Shown here piece by piece: positions 11,086-22,686 of a stretch of DNA of 64,000 bases (position 1 is the first letter of the stretch; each line of letters starts with the position of its first letter). Below the pieces are notes generated by a model that was not told the DNA's origin, ran no database searches, and saw nothing but the letters and a program-made list of their open reading frames with translations. This stretch comes from Sorex araneus. Lineage: Eukaryota > Chordata > Mammalia > Eulipotyphla > Soricidae. The stretch is taken from assembly GCF_027595985.1 (NCBI RefSeq), contig NC_073307.1, positions 36,212,234 through 36,276,233 on the forward strand, written 5' to 3'. A program made the position numbers and the translations under genes.

Positions 11086-11367
11086 CAATATATCTTTACA
11101 CTTGAAAATTGTGTTATTTTGCAACAACAAAAAAATTCACTCATATGGAAGAGTAAGCTGTTCTCACTGCACACTGATGAAAAATAATGCTTTCTAAGCA
11201 ACCTGTATTATATTAAAAGTTCTCTTACCTCTTTCTTTATATCAGTGAAATGAAAAGAACAGCTTAGTTCCAAAGTCACAATGTTTAGGTGATAACTGTA
11301 CGACAGGCCACAAACAGATTAACATGTGACAAATTTGAAGCAGCACACAGAATACGTAATTTTTTGG

Positions 11368-11505
11368 AGGTTGGGTGTTGGGCCACACCTGGAGCTATTC
11401 CTGATTCTGTGCTCAGAAGTGATCCCCAGCAGTACTCTGGTGGCCATACGTAGTTCATGCAAGGGAAGCACCTTACTTCCTGTACAATTTATTTCTCTGG
11501 CCCCT
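11368..11505 (-). mobile_element. Diverged SOR-type SINE
   Basis: Antisense remnant: GGGCCACACCTGGAGC, GTGCTCAGAAGTGATCC, CTGGTGGCCATACG and the TTTCTCTGGCCCC end. Confidence 0.6.
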
Positions 11506-11509
11506 GGAT

Positions 11510-12000
11510 ATGTGGTTATATTAACAAAAAGGTTTGCAATGTGTGGATATCCAAGTTAAATATCTAAAAAGCATGGGGGCGAGCATTTTAGATGTTTGCT
11601 GAGTGCTTATGCTGCAAAGAATAAAAAGGCCATGTATTCACTACTGGATGGTCTTAGTATTAAAACAGGTTCTGAGAAGTAGATGCCAAGACTGAGTTAG
11701 TCATACAGTAGACATGCAAGAAACTTATTAGGGGAAATTCTTGTAAAGGGAAATGAGGCGGAAGTAGGTGAAGGCAGGGATAGGCACTAACCACAGATGG
11801 TGGGGAGAAGAAGAAGGGAGTAGCCTTAGACAGTAGCACCAATTTAAATAATTTTGGCTATTCTGGGGTAGGGGAGAGTCCTTAAAGGAATATTGCCTCA
11901 TTGATGGTGAGCCTTGTCCAACAGCAAATAGGCCTGCATTAACAAGCCCTCTGGGATTAATCACGGACTAGGAGCAGGACTGGTGTAAATGTGACCTCAG
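11510..12000. other. Intergenic, no gene recognised
   Basis: No supported feature. Confidence 0.4.
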
Positions 12001-12002
12001 AG

Positions 12003-12145
12003 GGCTGGAGTGAAGTACAATGGGTGGCGTATTTGCCTTGCATATGTCTGACCTTGTTTTAATCCCCATATGCCAGATTCTAAGCGCAGATCCAGGAGTA
12101 AGCCCTGAGCATTACCAGGTGTGACCCCCCCAAAAAAACCAAAAG
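12003..12145 (+). mobile_element. SOR-type SINE, diverged
   Basis: Sense copy: GGGCTGGAGTGAAGTACAAT head, TTTGCCTTGCATATGTCTGA, CCAGGAGTAAGCCCTGAGCA and GGTGTGACCC before an A-rich tail. Confidence 0.8.
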
Positions 12146-12744
12146 AAATAGAAAAGAAATGTTACCTTCACTCAGACACTGAGGTGGATCTAAAGGGTTG
12201 GGCTGTCCAACAACTAAGTGCCCACAGCAAGTGATAGGAGCAGGGCATCTTTGTGTTCACTGGCATCTCAACCAAATGATTTCAAAAGTTTAGAAATTAT
12301 CCTTAAAGGAAAAGGATATCTTCTTCCTGTTCAAACCACATCATCATCAGAACACAGTGATGAGATCTTCTAAATCATCTTTGTCATACTGGAAAATCTC
12401 TGAAATAAATCAGTAAATAGTGACTATGATATGTCTGAAAAAAATGATGCTAAGATTTATGGAGCTTTGGTTTGTAACCATAATATTCTAAGTACTGTGT
12501 GGAAAAATTAGTAAATCATCTTATACAACACACTGTATGTTAGCACACAACCTAATTGTTTTACAACCTTGTTCCTGGGCTGGGCTATATGTTTCAGAAC
12601 TCTAAGCTGCATCTCTTGTCTGGTTGTGCCCATAGGAGCTCATCTAACCCTTGGAATACTTAGAGTTGGGTCCATATATTTGTGCAGCACTCATTAATAT
12701 CTTTTTAAAAAAATATATAGATGTTGATTTACAGGCCATGATCT

Positions 12745-13540
12745 AGAGACTCATAAGTAAATCTTAAAAGAGATCAATAAGTTGCAGGAATTCTTTCAGA
12801 CCCTGTGCAAGGCTGAGAGATTCTGGGCACCCCAGAGTTGGGCGAGTGAGCCCAGTGCCTGTCCAAATAGAACCTGGACAGTCAGAAACCTCCACACTCA
12901 ACAATTACTGCCATGCTTCCAGTTGGACTCCACTGCTTGGGACAAGCCTCATCCCGAAATCAATCTGTGAAACACTCAGGTATATAGGTTTTGTGACTGA
13001 AACCTCCAGGCTTTCATGAAGTTAGGGGTGGGCTACATGCCCCCATCTTCCTGTGCTTCTGGAACCCTGGCAGTCATACACAAGCCCCCAAGCTGCCACC
13101 CAGTTAAAAATTTAAATTCAGCTGTATCATCTTGCCCTGTTACAAATCTTGGATTTCCTGGAGTGACATCTCAAACTACACAACACTGATGAACTAGGAG
13201 TAGCACACCAGATTGGATGGCATGTAATGTAGAAGGCAACCACTCTCAATTAACAAAATATGACCACAGAGGCTTAAACTGTAATCTCTTATATAAGAGC
13301 TTAAGGGCTCCATGGTGAGATACAGCAATCTGCACTAACTTTCTTCTAAGGAAACAGTTTTTGATCATTATTTTAGCAAATTATTTGCAATAATCAATAT
13401 AAAATAAATTATGGAGACCTGCGACAGGGGCAGGCTCTAGGGGTTGTTGGGAAGATTGTAAATAATGGTGATGGGAAAGTGCAATAGCGTCAGAATATTG
13501 AATGTCTGTAATAAACCATCATGAACAACTTTATTTGTAT
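12745..13540 (+). mobile_element. ORF-less L1-like element, copy 1
   Basis: Starts with a block related to 18216 (AAAAGAGATCAA shared in context) and then a GC-rich part related to the ~378-bp unit at 18.4-19.0 kb; compare GGGCACCCCAGAG here with GGTGCCCCAGAG there. It ends at about 13490-13540 in an L1-style 3' tail: ATATTGAATGTCTGTAATAA then CATCATGAACAACTTT. No ORF2-like frame lies between. It is probably a non-autonomous or internally deleted L1 relative; the family name is unknown to me. Confidence 0.5.
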
Positions 13541-13695
13541 CACACGTGGTGGTGTGCAGGGCTTACTCCAGGATTTGTGCTCAAGGATCACACTGAGCAG
13601 TGCTCAGGGGACAATATGGGTTTCCAGTAATTAAACCCAGGTCAGCCAAATGCAAGGCAAGCACCCTACCTGCTGTACTATTGCTCCAACCCCTT
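13540..13695 (-). mobile_element. SOR-type SINE, diverged
   Basis: Antisense: GGTGGTGTGCAGGGCTTACT, GTGCTCAGGGGACAATATGG, AAATGCAAGGCAAGCACCC, ending ATTGCTCCAACCCC. Confidence 0.75.
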
Positions 13696-13794
13696 GTTGT
13701 TATGTTTTAGAGAAGTTTTGAATTTGCATAAAATCCAAATTAGATGAAGTCCAGAGTTTATAAGCTCTCATGACGCCCTGGCAACCACTGATTC

Positions 13795-13970
13795 TTTTTT
13801 TTTTTGGTTTTTGGGTCACACCCAGCGATGCACAGGGGTTACTCCTGGCTTATGCACTCAGGAATTACTCCTGGCGGTGCTCAGGGGACCATATGGGATG
13901 CTGGGATTCGAACCTGGGTCTGCCGCGTGCAAGGCAAACGCCCTACCCGCTGTGCTATCACTCCAGCCCC
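13795..13970 (-). mobile_element. SOR-type SINE (A-tailed class)
   Basis: Near-consensus antisense copy, GGGTCACACCCAGCGATGCA to CTATCACTCCAGCCCC. The flanks share CCACTGATT as a target duplication. Confidence 0.95.
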
Positions 13971-14159
13971 AGCCACTGATTATTTTTGACTGACTTCATG
14001 GTCTTGCTTTTTTCAGTGTCATGTAGTTTGCTTATACCTTATGCAGTCTTAGCCAGATTCTTCCCCTAATCTGCACTGAAGGGTATATTGTATCTTTTCA
14101 GGACTTGGAAGTTCTTTTCCTTTTTACTTTTGGTAAATCACAAACAGTTAATTCTTTTT

Positions 14160-14570
14160 ATTGGGTTCATCTCCAGATAAAATGCTGGGCCTAATAGTTC
14201 AGTGCTCAGATCTGGTGGTACTTAGAGACCACTAGATCTACAACTGGTGAAGGCCTAAAATGCTGACATTCAACTCCCAACCACATACATGCTAGACATG
14301 AGCTCTACCTCTCGAGCTGTATTTAAGTTTTTCCAATTACAAATAAGTTTGCAATAAACATTCATAGGGCAGCACTTAAAAAAAAAACAACTCATTTTGG
14401 ACTGAACAGCTAGTATAGAGGGTTAGTTGCTTGACTTGCTGATAATTGATTTTTCTATGATCCCAGCACTGCATGCAGTTCCCTGAAAACAGGGCCAGGA
14501 ATGATTGCTGAGCACAGAACCAGGAGTAAGACCTGAGCACAGCTGGGTGTGGCCCTGAAAATGGGGGAGA
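14160..14570. mobile_element. Two old SINE remnants in opposite orientation
   Basis: About 14180-14325 is antisense (GTGCTCAGATCTGGTGG to GAGCTCTACCTCTCGAGCT). About 14400-14560 is sense, with GCTGAGCACAGAACCAGGAG and GCTGGGTGTGGCCC. Both are strongly diverged. Confidence 0.45.
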
Positions 14571-14579
14571 GGAGGGGAG

Positions 14580-15585
14580 GGAATCCAAAATAACAAAAGC
14601 ATACCACAAACAGACAAAACCACCTCATTTGGGTCCATACCATTAAGTTTGAGTGTCTGACTCATCAGATAAATACCAAGGATCATTCTCTAAGAGGATG
14701 TTTAGTTTTATAAACAACTGATAAATTGCCTTCCAAAGTGTCTGCAGCACATTAATGAGTTTGGTTTTGTTTATAGGAGTGCTATAGTATGGCCCATTTA
14801 TTTACTTGTCTATTTAATTTATTTTTATGTATTTATTCACTTCTTTCCTATTGAGGAACATTGGCTTAAGACTATTTTAGGAATATAATTTCACACACAC
14901 ACATCACCGACCCCCGAACTACTTACCTATCATACTTTTGTAAAATCTCACTAATTTCCCTGTTCAGGACTCAAATGAGATTTTTTTTTCTCTCTTCACA
15001 AAGTAGAAAGAGATGATTAGAAGAGAGGACGTAGAGATTTTCTTAACTTCACTAAAAATAAGTCTCCACCTCCACCCCACTCCAAAACCTTTCTAGTACA
15101 AAGCAAAACTTTAATCCTAAAAAGGGATTTCTTAAAAGAACTTAGTGTTTATGGCTGTTTATGCCTCAGCCTGGGCTATTAATTAACACCCTTTTCAGCA
15201 GTAAACTTTTGAGACTCAAACTTGAGTCAAAGCTTATGTTCCTAAAGTGTGGTGGACAGTCTTGTGAGTAGTTCCTAAATATATGTTCACTGAAAATAAC
15301 AACAGAAGGTAATGCTGATGGAAAGAAAGGTATTAATTTTCTCCTAGCTTTTCAGCCCATGAGGATAGATTTTTTTTTTTAATCCTCTTCTATCCTCTTA
15401 AAAAAGTCTCTACAAAGAGAAACAGATGGGGGGACCACACCTACCACACCTGTTTTACAGGTTACTCTTAGATAAAGCTTCAGACACAAAAGATGCACTG
15501 GGATTTACTAAAAATACTGCATAATTATAATTTGTATGTTCCTCTGTGGTATCAAAGAAGTGAAGTTCCTTTCTTTTATTTTTTT
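14580..15585. other. Intergenic with weak L1-like traces
   Basis: Fragments such as TTGCCTTCCAAAGTG near 14725 echo antisense L1 ORF2 sequence, but nothing here can be delimited. No gene seen. Confidence 0.35.
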
Positions 15586-15589
15586 TATT

Positions 15590-15764
15590 ATTTTTTTTCT
15601 TTTTTGGGTCACACCTGGCGATGCACAGGGGTTACTCCTGGCTCATGCACTCAGGAATCACTCCTGGTGGTGCTCAGAGGACCATATGGGATGCTGGGAA
15701 TCGAACCCGGGTTTATTGCATGCAAGGCAAACGCCCTACCTGCTGTGCTATCGCTCCAGACCCC
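15590..15764 (-). mobile_element. SOR-type SINE (A-tailed class)
   Basis: Antisense copy with a long T-rich start, GGGTCACACCTGGCGATGCA and the CTATCGCTCCAGACCCC end. Confidence 0.92.
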
Positions 15765-15893
15765 TTTTATTTTTATTTTTTAAGGACAATGGTCCTTAAT
15801 AAAACGAGACTTGTTAAATAACAAGAGATCAACTACATTTTGTAAAAGTAAAGTATGTTCTCTATAATTATTTTAAGAAATGCAAAAAATTAT

Positions 15894-16030
15894 GAGTATG
15901 ATAAAAATTTTCCAATTTTTGAACCTTAGAGAAAATCAGTATTAACATTTTGGATAATATAATTCTATATGCCTTATAAAATTAGTGTAATACAGCATAT
16001 GTTGTACTATAAATCTGGCTTTTAAAACTT
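15894..16030. repeat. Dispersed repeat, copy 2 (partner at 6601-6735)
   Basis: Direct-orientation partner of the block near 6.6 kb, sharing TATGTTGTACTATAAAT and neighbouring blocks. Old interspersed repeat of unknown family. Confidence 0.6.
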
Positions 16031-16234
16031 CCTTATGTTCTAGTATCTTTTTTCTGAAATATGAGTGAAGTATTTAATTTTCCAACTGTTCATTGTTAAT
16101 ACATAAAAATTCAATGCCTTGGTATATTTAATTTTAGAAGTCTCTGCCACCAATGTCCCCACTTTTCTTCCCGCTCTGTTCTAGATCTCTTTTATTGTTT
16201 AATATGTCACCCTAATGCTTGCCATTAGTTTGAT

Positions 16235-16486
16235 GTATCACTGTATCACTGTCATCCCATTGCTCATCAATTTGCTCGAGCGGGCACCAGTAACATCTCC
16301 ATTGTGAGATTTGTTGTTACTGTTTTTGGTATATTGGATACACCACAGGTAGCTTGCCAGGCTCTGCCGTTTGGGTGAGATACTCTCAGTAGCTTGTGGG
16401 GCTCTCCAAGAGGGGTGGAGAAATCGAACCCAGGCTGGCCGAGTGCAAGGTGAATGCCCTACCCACTGTGCTATTGCTCCAGCCCC
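16235..16486 (-). mobile_element. SINE, CAGTGA-tailed class
   Basis: Full antisense copy. Tail complement TATCACTGTATCACTGTCAT, then GAGCGGGCACCAGTAAC, GCTTGCCAGGCTCTGCCG, and the tRNA-like head complement ending ATTGCTCCAGCCCC. The terminal repeat is CAGTGATA-like, not poly-A. Confidence 0.9.
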
Positions 16487-16499
16487 TCAATGGAACTAT

Positions 16500-16985
16500 T
16501 TTACTCAATACAAAACCAACAAAATTGTCATCTCAGTCTATAAGGAAAAACCAAGCTAGGGACACTTCACAGAATACCTGCTGGACACCGAGAATCTAAG
16601 AAATTACAACACACCAGGAAGCTAAAGGGCAACAGACTGTAACACGGCATCTGGAAAGGTTCCTGGAACTAATCAGGGCCTCAGTCACAAATAGCAAATC
16701 CAAAAAAGGGTGGCATTCGGCCTACAGAAATATGTCAGCATTACATTGTTCTTTAGGGGTGACATACACACCACAGCAATGTCGATGTCAGTGGGGACAG
16801 TGGAGAAGGATATATGAAATTTAAAATGTTGCACTGCCACGGCAACTTCTACGCAAGTCAGTTTGATGACTATGCCATATTCTTCTTTATGGTTAAACCA
16901 TAATTAATTTTGCAAATCCCACTGATACACAATTTGATTATTCTAATTTGTTGATTTGACATGCGAAGGTCACATACCTATAAGT
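16500..16985. other. Intergenic, no gene recognised
   Basis: No supported gene or repeat. Confidence 0.4.
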
Positions 16986-16989
16986 TATG

Positions 16990-17165
16990 CTTTTTGTTTT
17001 TTGAGAGGAGGATCATACCCAGCGGTGCTCAGGGCTTATTCTAGCTCTCCACACATGGATCACTTATGGCGTTATTGTTGGATCCCAAATGGGGGGGAGA
17101 AGGACAGAATCCATCAGATATATGCAAGGCTAGAACCTTACCCACTGTCTGTCTGGCCCCGATTC
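16990..17165 (-). mobile_element. Diverged SOR-type SINE
   Basis: Antisense: ATACCCAGCGGTGCTCAGGG, GATATATGCAAGGC, ending TGTCTGTCTGGCCCC. Confidence 0.6.
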
Positions 17166-17196
17166 TTGAGGACCTGATCTAAAAAATAGTTTGTTG

Positions 17197-17345
17197 GGCC
17201 AGAGCAATAATATAGTGGAAGGTGTTTGTCTGGCACACAGCTGATCTGGCTTTGATCCCTAGCACTCGTTATGGTCCCCCAAACACACCAGGAGTGTTCC
17301 CTGAGCAAATTCAGGAGTAGCTTTGAGCACTGCTGGGTGTGACCC
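17197..17345 (+). mobile_element. SOR-type SINE, diverged
   Basis: Sense: GGGCCAGAGCAATAATATAG head, GTTATGGTCCCCC, AGGAGTGTTCCCTGAGC and CACTGCTGGGTGTGACCC. Confidence 0.75.
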
Positions 17346-17365
17346 TTAAGGTTTTTTATATATAC

Positions 17366-17566
17366 TTTTTTTAAGGTTTTTTTTTTTTTTTTTTTTTTTG
17401 CTTTTTTGGGTCACACCCAGCGATGCACAGGGGTCACTCCTGGCTCGTGCACTCAGGAATTACTCCTGGCGGTGCTCAGGGGACCATATGGGATGCTGGG
17501 ATTCGAACCCGGGTCGGCCGCGTGCAAGGCAAACGCCCTACCCGCTGTGCTATCACTCCAGCCCCC
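17366..17566 (-). mobile_element. SOR-type SINE (A-tailed class), very young
   Basis: Near-consensus antisense copy with a T run of more than 20. A perfect 18-bp target duplication, AAGGTTTTTTATATATAC, lies at 17348-17365 and 17567-17584. It inserted next to an older SINE's tail. Confidence 0.95.
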
Positions 17567-17599
17567 AAGGTTTTTTATATATACTAAGGTTATATATAT

Positions 17600-17760
17600 A
17601 TTTTGCTTTTGGGTCACACCCAGCGATGTTCAGGGGTTACTCCTGGCTCTGCACTCAATTTTTCCTGACAGTACTTGAGCGACCATATAGGATTCTGGGG
17701 ATCAAAACTGAGTCAGCCTTGTACAAGGGAAATACTTTACCCACTGTACTATCACATCAA
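17600..17760 (-). mobile_element. SOR-type SINE, diverged
   Basis: Antisense: GGGTCACACCCAGCGATGTT, GAGCGACCATATAGGATTCT, ending ACTATCACATCAAC. Confidence 0.8.
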
Positions 17761-17949
17761 CTTTGGTTGTTATTTTTTTTAATTGTCCTCCAAAAGGTTT
17801 GTACCAATATAACTCTTGCCAACATTACAAAAGAATCCTTATTTTCTACCACTCACAATCTACAATCATAAACATAGTTTCAACATAATAAGTTAAAAAA
17901 ATTATTAAGAAGTGAAAAATTGTATCTCAAGATTGAATCTTACAGTTTA

Positions 17950-19090
17950 TTAAATCTGTAGCTAAAAATATTTTATTTGGGGGTGTGGTGCCGCCAGCAG
18001 GTCAACTTATACCTGTGGGGTGAGGACATCAGCAGGCTGATGGTGCCTTTAGACATCCAGGTAGCCCAAAATTGCTACTATGCCTTTGAACAAACACCAA
18101 CAACTTGGGGCCAAGTTACCAAGAAATTAAATGGTCAAAAGTTAGGTATGTGGGAGATACACCCACAAACCACCTCCTGCTCAGCTATATAAGCTTATTT
18201 ATTGGCCTTATTTCAGAGACCCATAAATCTCAAAAGAGATCAAAAGACACAGCTAGGGACTGTAGTGAAGAGGTAGTTGGGAACCTGTGACTGAGAGCTA
18301 CAGGCCCACTTGAATCGGGACTGGGCCTCCTCCCCGAAAGTCCCCAGTTTTCCAGTAGCTTGGCAGTCACACCCACAAATTGCCCCCAGCGCCACGTAAT
18401 CTCATCAACAGCAAAGACCCAGAGACTATAAAACTCCCAAAAGAGAGCGCCACAGAATGTCCTGACCCGGCGACAGGCTGTCTTCACCAGGGTGCCCCAG
18501 AGGGTGAGAGCCCTCGCCGACCCAAGGGACCCAGCTCCAGCGGCCAAAACCTTCACAAACCACCCACTGCCACGCTCAAGGCCACTGCCCATGCGCTCCA
18601 GCTGAGTCTCATGCATGAGTGAAGTTCTACGGAACCCAGGTAATGCGGGGCTTTGTGACCTTGGACTCTGGGCTCAATGGGACCAGGAGCAGAGATCCTC
18701 TGCCTGCTTTCTCCAGTGTCCAGCAACCCAGGGGTCACGCCCATAAGCCAGCACCAGATAATCTCGTCTTTGGCCACCATCCAGATCACATGGCTGCTTC
18801 TCCCAAAAGTGAGACCCCCATAACCATGCCACTGGACTCCACGCCAGGCTGTTTCACATGGGATGCCCCAGAGTGGTCCGTGTGAAAGCCCTCCCCGCCC
18901 CAAGGGACCCAGCTCTGGCAGCCAAAAACCTCCACAATTCAACCGCTGCCATGCTCAAGGCCTCTCCCCATGAGCTAATGTCGAGCCTCACATATGAGTG
19001 AACATATTCCTGGACACATCATAAAACTCTCCCTACCCATTCTTCATAACTACCACACCACATTTGATGGGGTTCAGATAGTAGGCAACA
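17950..19090 (+). repeat. Element with two ~378-bp GC-rich tandem units
   Basis: Two related units lie in tandem at about 18300-18625 and 18680-19000. Anchor CCCAGCTCC starts at 18530 and its partner CCCAGCTCTGG at 18908, a 378-bp offset. Both units end in a GCCA(C/T)GCTCAAGGCC block followed by ATGAGTGAA. They have no intact ORF and are GC-rich against an AT-rich background. Related single units occur near 12.8, 37.1-37.5 and perhaps 40.8 kb. Promoter-monomer arrays at L1 5' ends are one precedent; I cannot name the family. Confidence 0.6.
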
Positions 19091-19169
19091 AATAATAGAG
19101 GGATATATATATATGCATATATACATATTTTCAGACATATATACCAAAGCTCACATCACCCAAACTTTA

Positions 19170-19895
19170 TTATTATTTTTTAATTTTTAAATTTATTTAC
19201 TTTTAATTAGAGAATCACCGTGAGGGTACAGTTACAGATTTATACACTTTTGTGCTTATACTTCCCTCATACAAAGTTCGGGAACCCATCCCTTCACCAG
19301 TGCCCATTCTCCACCACCCGTAAACCCAGCGTCCCTCCCACCCTCCCCAATCCCATCTCCCCCCACCCCACCCTGCCACTGTGGCAAGGCATTCCCTTCT
19401 GTTCTCTCTCTCTAATTAGCTGTTGTGGTTTGCAATAAAGGTGTTGAGTGGCCGCTGTGCTCAGTCTCTAGCCCTCATTCAGCCCGCAACTCCCTTCCCC
19501 CACATGGCCTTCGACTACAATATAGTTGGTGATCGCTTCTCTGAGTTGCCCTTTCCCCGGAACGTGAGGCCAGCCTCGAAGCCATGGAGTCAACCTCCTG
19601 GTACTTATTTCTACAGTTCTTGGGTGTTAGTCTCCCACTCTGTTATTCTATATACCATAGATGAGTGCAATCTTTCTATGTCTGTCTCTCTCTTTCTGAC
19701 TCATTTCACTCAGCATGAAACTTTTCATGCCCATCCACTTAACTACAAAATTCTTGACCTCCTTTTTTCTAACAGCTGCATAGTATTCCATTGTATAGAT
19801 GTACCAAAGTTTCCTCAACCAGTCATCCGTTCTGGGGCATTCGGGTTTTTTCCAGATTCTGGCTATTGTAAACAGTGCTGCGATGAACATACATG
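19170..19895 (-). mobile_element. L1, 5'-truncated, with ORF2 C-terminus
   Basis: Antisense L1: T-rich tail complement, the 3' UTR with a C-rich tract, then the end of ORF2 at about 19648-19890. That frame carries a YTMEYYAAVRKKE-like motif, typical of the mammalian L1 ORF2 C-terminus. A perfect 18-bp target duplication, CACATCACCCAAACTTTA, lies at 19152-19169 and 19896-19913. A recent, dead-on-arrival insertion. Confidence 0.92.
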
Positions 19896-20049
19896 CACAT
19901 CACCCAAACTTTAACAACATGTTAGTGATGTCCTATAAAATGTCTTAATGGTTCCTGCCAAAATAGAACAATCTTCACACTGTCTTTTATATGAACACTT
20001 TTTTTAAGCATGTTCAGCAATTCTTCATAACAGACAATATGAAATATAT

Positions 20050-20200
20050 TATTTCAGTTGTTTTTGGGGACAGAGATTGGGGTTTGGGATGGAAACATCC
20101 CAAATTTGGTGGTAGGAAGGTATAGTGGTGGTGGGATTGGTGTTTGAATATTGAATGTAATCAAACATTGTGACCTAACATAAAATTAAAAAAAATTTTT
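20050..20200 (+). mobile_element. L1-like 3' tail fragment
   Basis: GGTGGTGGGATTGGTGTTTG then GAATATTGAATGTAATCAAA and an A-rich end match the 3'-tail pattern shared by old L1 copies here (compare about 33180 and 13480). Confidence 0.5.
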
Positions 20201-22291
20201 TTTAAGTAATGTGGAGTTAATGCCCGACTCAATCAGCTTAATCAATGGCTGAATAAATAGCAGTGCTCCTACACTATTAAAAAATTTTTTTAAAGAATAT
20301 TTTATTTGCCTATTGGGCATTTGTATTGCCCTTTGCTCATATTTTTATTAGGTTTTAATTTTTTATTGACTAAATATGTCACTAGATATTAACTAAGCAA
20401 AGTGGTAATTAATTTCTAAAGAAACTACTTTTTAAAAAAGTAAACACTCTAAATCACAATGCTATAATAAAATTTTATTAAAAATTTCCATTCTATTTTA
20501 AGAAAACTAACATTCATATTTGGAAATCTCAACGTATACATTTTATTCTTAAAAACAGAGAACATTCAGCAGCCGAGACTTCATCCAGCCCGTACTTACT
20601 GCCCATTGCTCCAGTGACTCACACCGCATCAGCCCACCCGGGATGATACCAGGCCAGCTTTGTGGGTGATGATGCCCCTCCATGCCATCTTCCCTTCCAT
20701 CCTGGGATGCCCCCAGTACCAGGGTGTGATGGTGGGCATGGCCACCAGGAGACCAGACTTAGAGTAAAGAGGGGCATCCTGCCTTTCAAGAACCCCATCT
20801 AACAAGGCAGCGTCACAAACTGGGACGACATGGAGAAGGTCTGGCACCACACCTTCTACACCAAGCTGTGCCCAAGGAGCACCCAGTGATGCTGACCAAG
20901 TCCCCCCTGAACCCCAAGACCAACCGTGAGAAGATGACCCGGGTTCATGTTGGAGGCCTTCAACACCCCGGCTCTGTATGTGGCCATCGAGGCAGTGCTG
21001 TCCCTGGCCCTGGCCGCACCGCAGGTATTGTGATGGACTCCGGAGGTGGGGTCATCCACACGGTGCCCATCTACGAGGGCTACGTGCTTCCCCACGCCAT
21101 CCTACACCTGAACCTGGCCACACAGATGCTCACAGTGGCTGCAGCTTCACCACCACAGCTGAGAGGGAGGTCATGCAGAACATCAAGGAGAAGCTGTGCT
21201 GTGTGATGATGGACTTCGAGCAAGAGATGGCCCTGGTGGCCTCCTCATCCTCCCTGGAGAAGAACTACCAGCTGTCCGATGGCCAGGTGATCACCACTGG
21301 CAGTGAGTGCTTCTGCTGCCCCGAGGGCGCTGTCCCAGCCCACTTTCTTGGGCATGAAGCCCTGTGGCATCCACGAAACAACCTTCAGTTCCACCCTGCA
21401 GTATGACATAGATAACCGGAAGGACCTGTATGCCAATACCGTGCCGTCCGGCGGCACCACACTGGACCTGGCCTCCCTGACCCAATGCAGAAGCAGATCA
21501 CCGCTCCGGCCCCCAGCACCGTGAAGATCAGGATCCACGCCTCGGAAGTGCAGGTACTTGGTGTGGATGGGGGCTCCTTCCTGGCCTCGTGTCCACCTTC
21601 TAACGGATGGGGATCAACAAGCAGGAGTATGATGAGTCTGGCCTGTCCATCATCCACTGCAAATACTTCCAGGCAGACTGTGACACCGGTGTGTCACGCC
21701 TCTTCTTGACAAAACCTAACTCGCACAGAAAACGAGATGGGATTGGCATGGCTTTATTTGTTATTGCTTGGGTTTTTTTTTTCTTTTTCCCTTTTCTGTT
21801 TTGGTGTTGACTTAGGGTTTAAAAGCTGAACAGTGACAGTGACAATCATTGGAGCATCCCCAGGTTCTGCAGTGTAGCCAGGACCTGATTGTACACCGTT
21901 TTTGTTTTTTAAACATCATTCCAGAAGCCCTTGATACATTGTCACAGCAAGTCCCTTGCCTTTCCCACGGCTTCCCCAGAGTCCCTAAGAAGGGCCAGTC
22001 CCCACCCCAGACCAAACAGGGGCCAGAGAGCATGGCTGTTATGTAAATTATGTGATCAAACTTTTTAAAAAAAATCTTCACCTTCAAGTATAGTATATTC
22101 ACGGTGTTGTAAAATTAGTACAAAGCAATAGAAAGAACACGGCTACAAATATAAAAAAATTTAGTATACCTTATTCTCATCAAATAGGAATTCATTTAAA
22201 CTTAAAAAAATAAACCAACCCTAATAAAATCTAATGTCTCAAAAAAGATTTAAATATGTAATGTATTTTTTTTTAAAAAAAAGCAAGCAAA

Positions 22292-22474
22292 GAGGCTGGC
22301 GCAATAGCACAGCGGGTAGGGCGTTTGCCTTGCACGTGGCCGACCCGGGTTTGATTCCCAGTATCCCATATGGTCCCCTGAGCACTGCCGGGGTAATTCC
22401 TGAGTGCAGAGCCAGGAGTAATCCCTGTGCAATGCCAGGTGTGACCCAAAAAGAAAAAAAAAAAAAAAAAAAAA
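22292..22474 (+). mobile_element. SOR-type SINE (A-tailed class), nested
   Basis: Sense copy: GAGGCTGGCGCAATAGCACA head, GGGTTTGATTCCC B box, CAGGTGTGACCC, then a long A-rich tail. Flanked by AAAAAGCAAGCAAA on both sides, so it inserted into the composite insert later. Confidence 0.95.
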
Positions 22475-22662
22475 AGCAAGCAAAAAAGAGAAAAGAACAG
22501 AACTTTGGGGATGGTGAGCTGAGAGTGAAGCTTTAATATAACTAATGTAATTTCTGAGATGCCAGTAGAAATAGTGTGAGAACTTTATACAAATAAAGCT
22601 TTAAAAAATAAGTCATAGTTTCATTTCAGTACAATGTTATTTTCATTGAAATGTGGTTTACA

Positions 22663-22686
22663 ACACTTGATCTTAGCCAAAAGGCC
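22663..22686 (-). ncRNA. U2 snRNA 5'-end fragment (antisense, non-functional)
   Basis: These 24 bases match the complement of the highly conserved U2 snRNA 5' region; the core TGATCTTAGCCAAAAGGCC is diagnostic. It is far too short to be a gene. It is joined directly to a SINE body at a point where both sequences share a GAGAG-like microhomology. Confidence 0.8.

Noticed and set aside
13770-13993. Recurrent GSHPAMHRGYSWL-like peptides in many places
   Set aside because: This is the antisense translation of the SOR-type SINE and recurs at every copy; it is not a protein family.
20868-21406. An intact actin gene
   Set aside because: No frame covers the full protein. Frameshifts, lost segments and the intronless structure with an mRNA-type 3' end show a processed pseudogene.
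22663-22686. A U2 snRNA gene
   Set aside because: Only 24 nt of the 5' end, in antisense and fused to a SINE. No full-length RNA or promoter elements.
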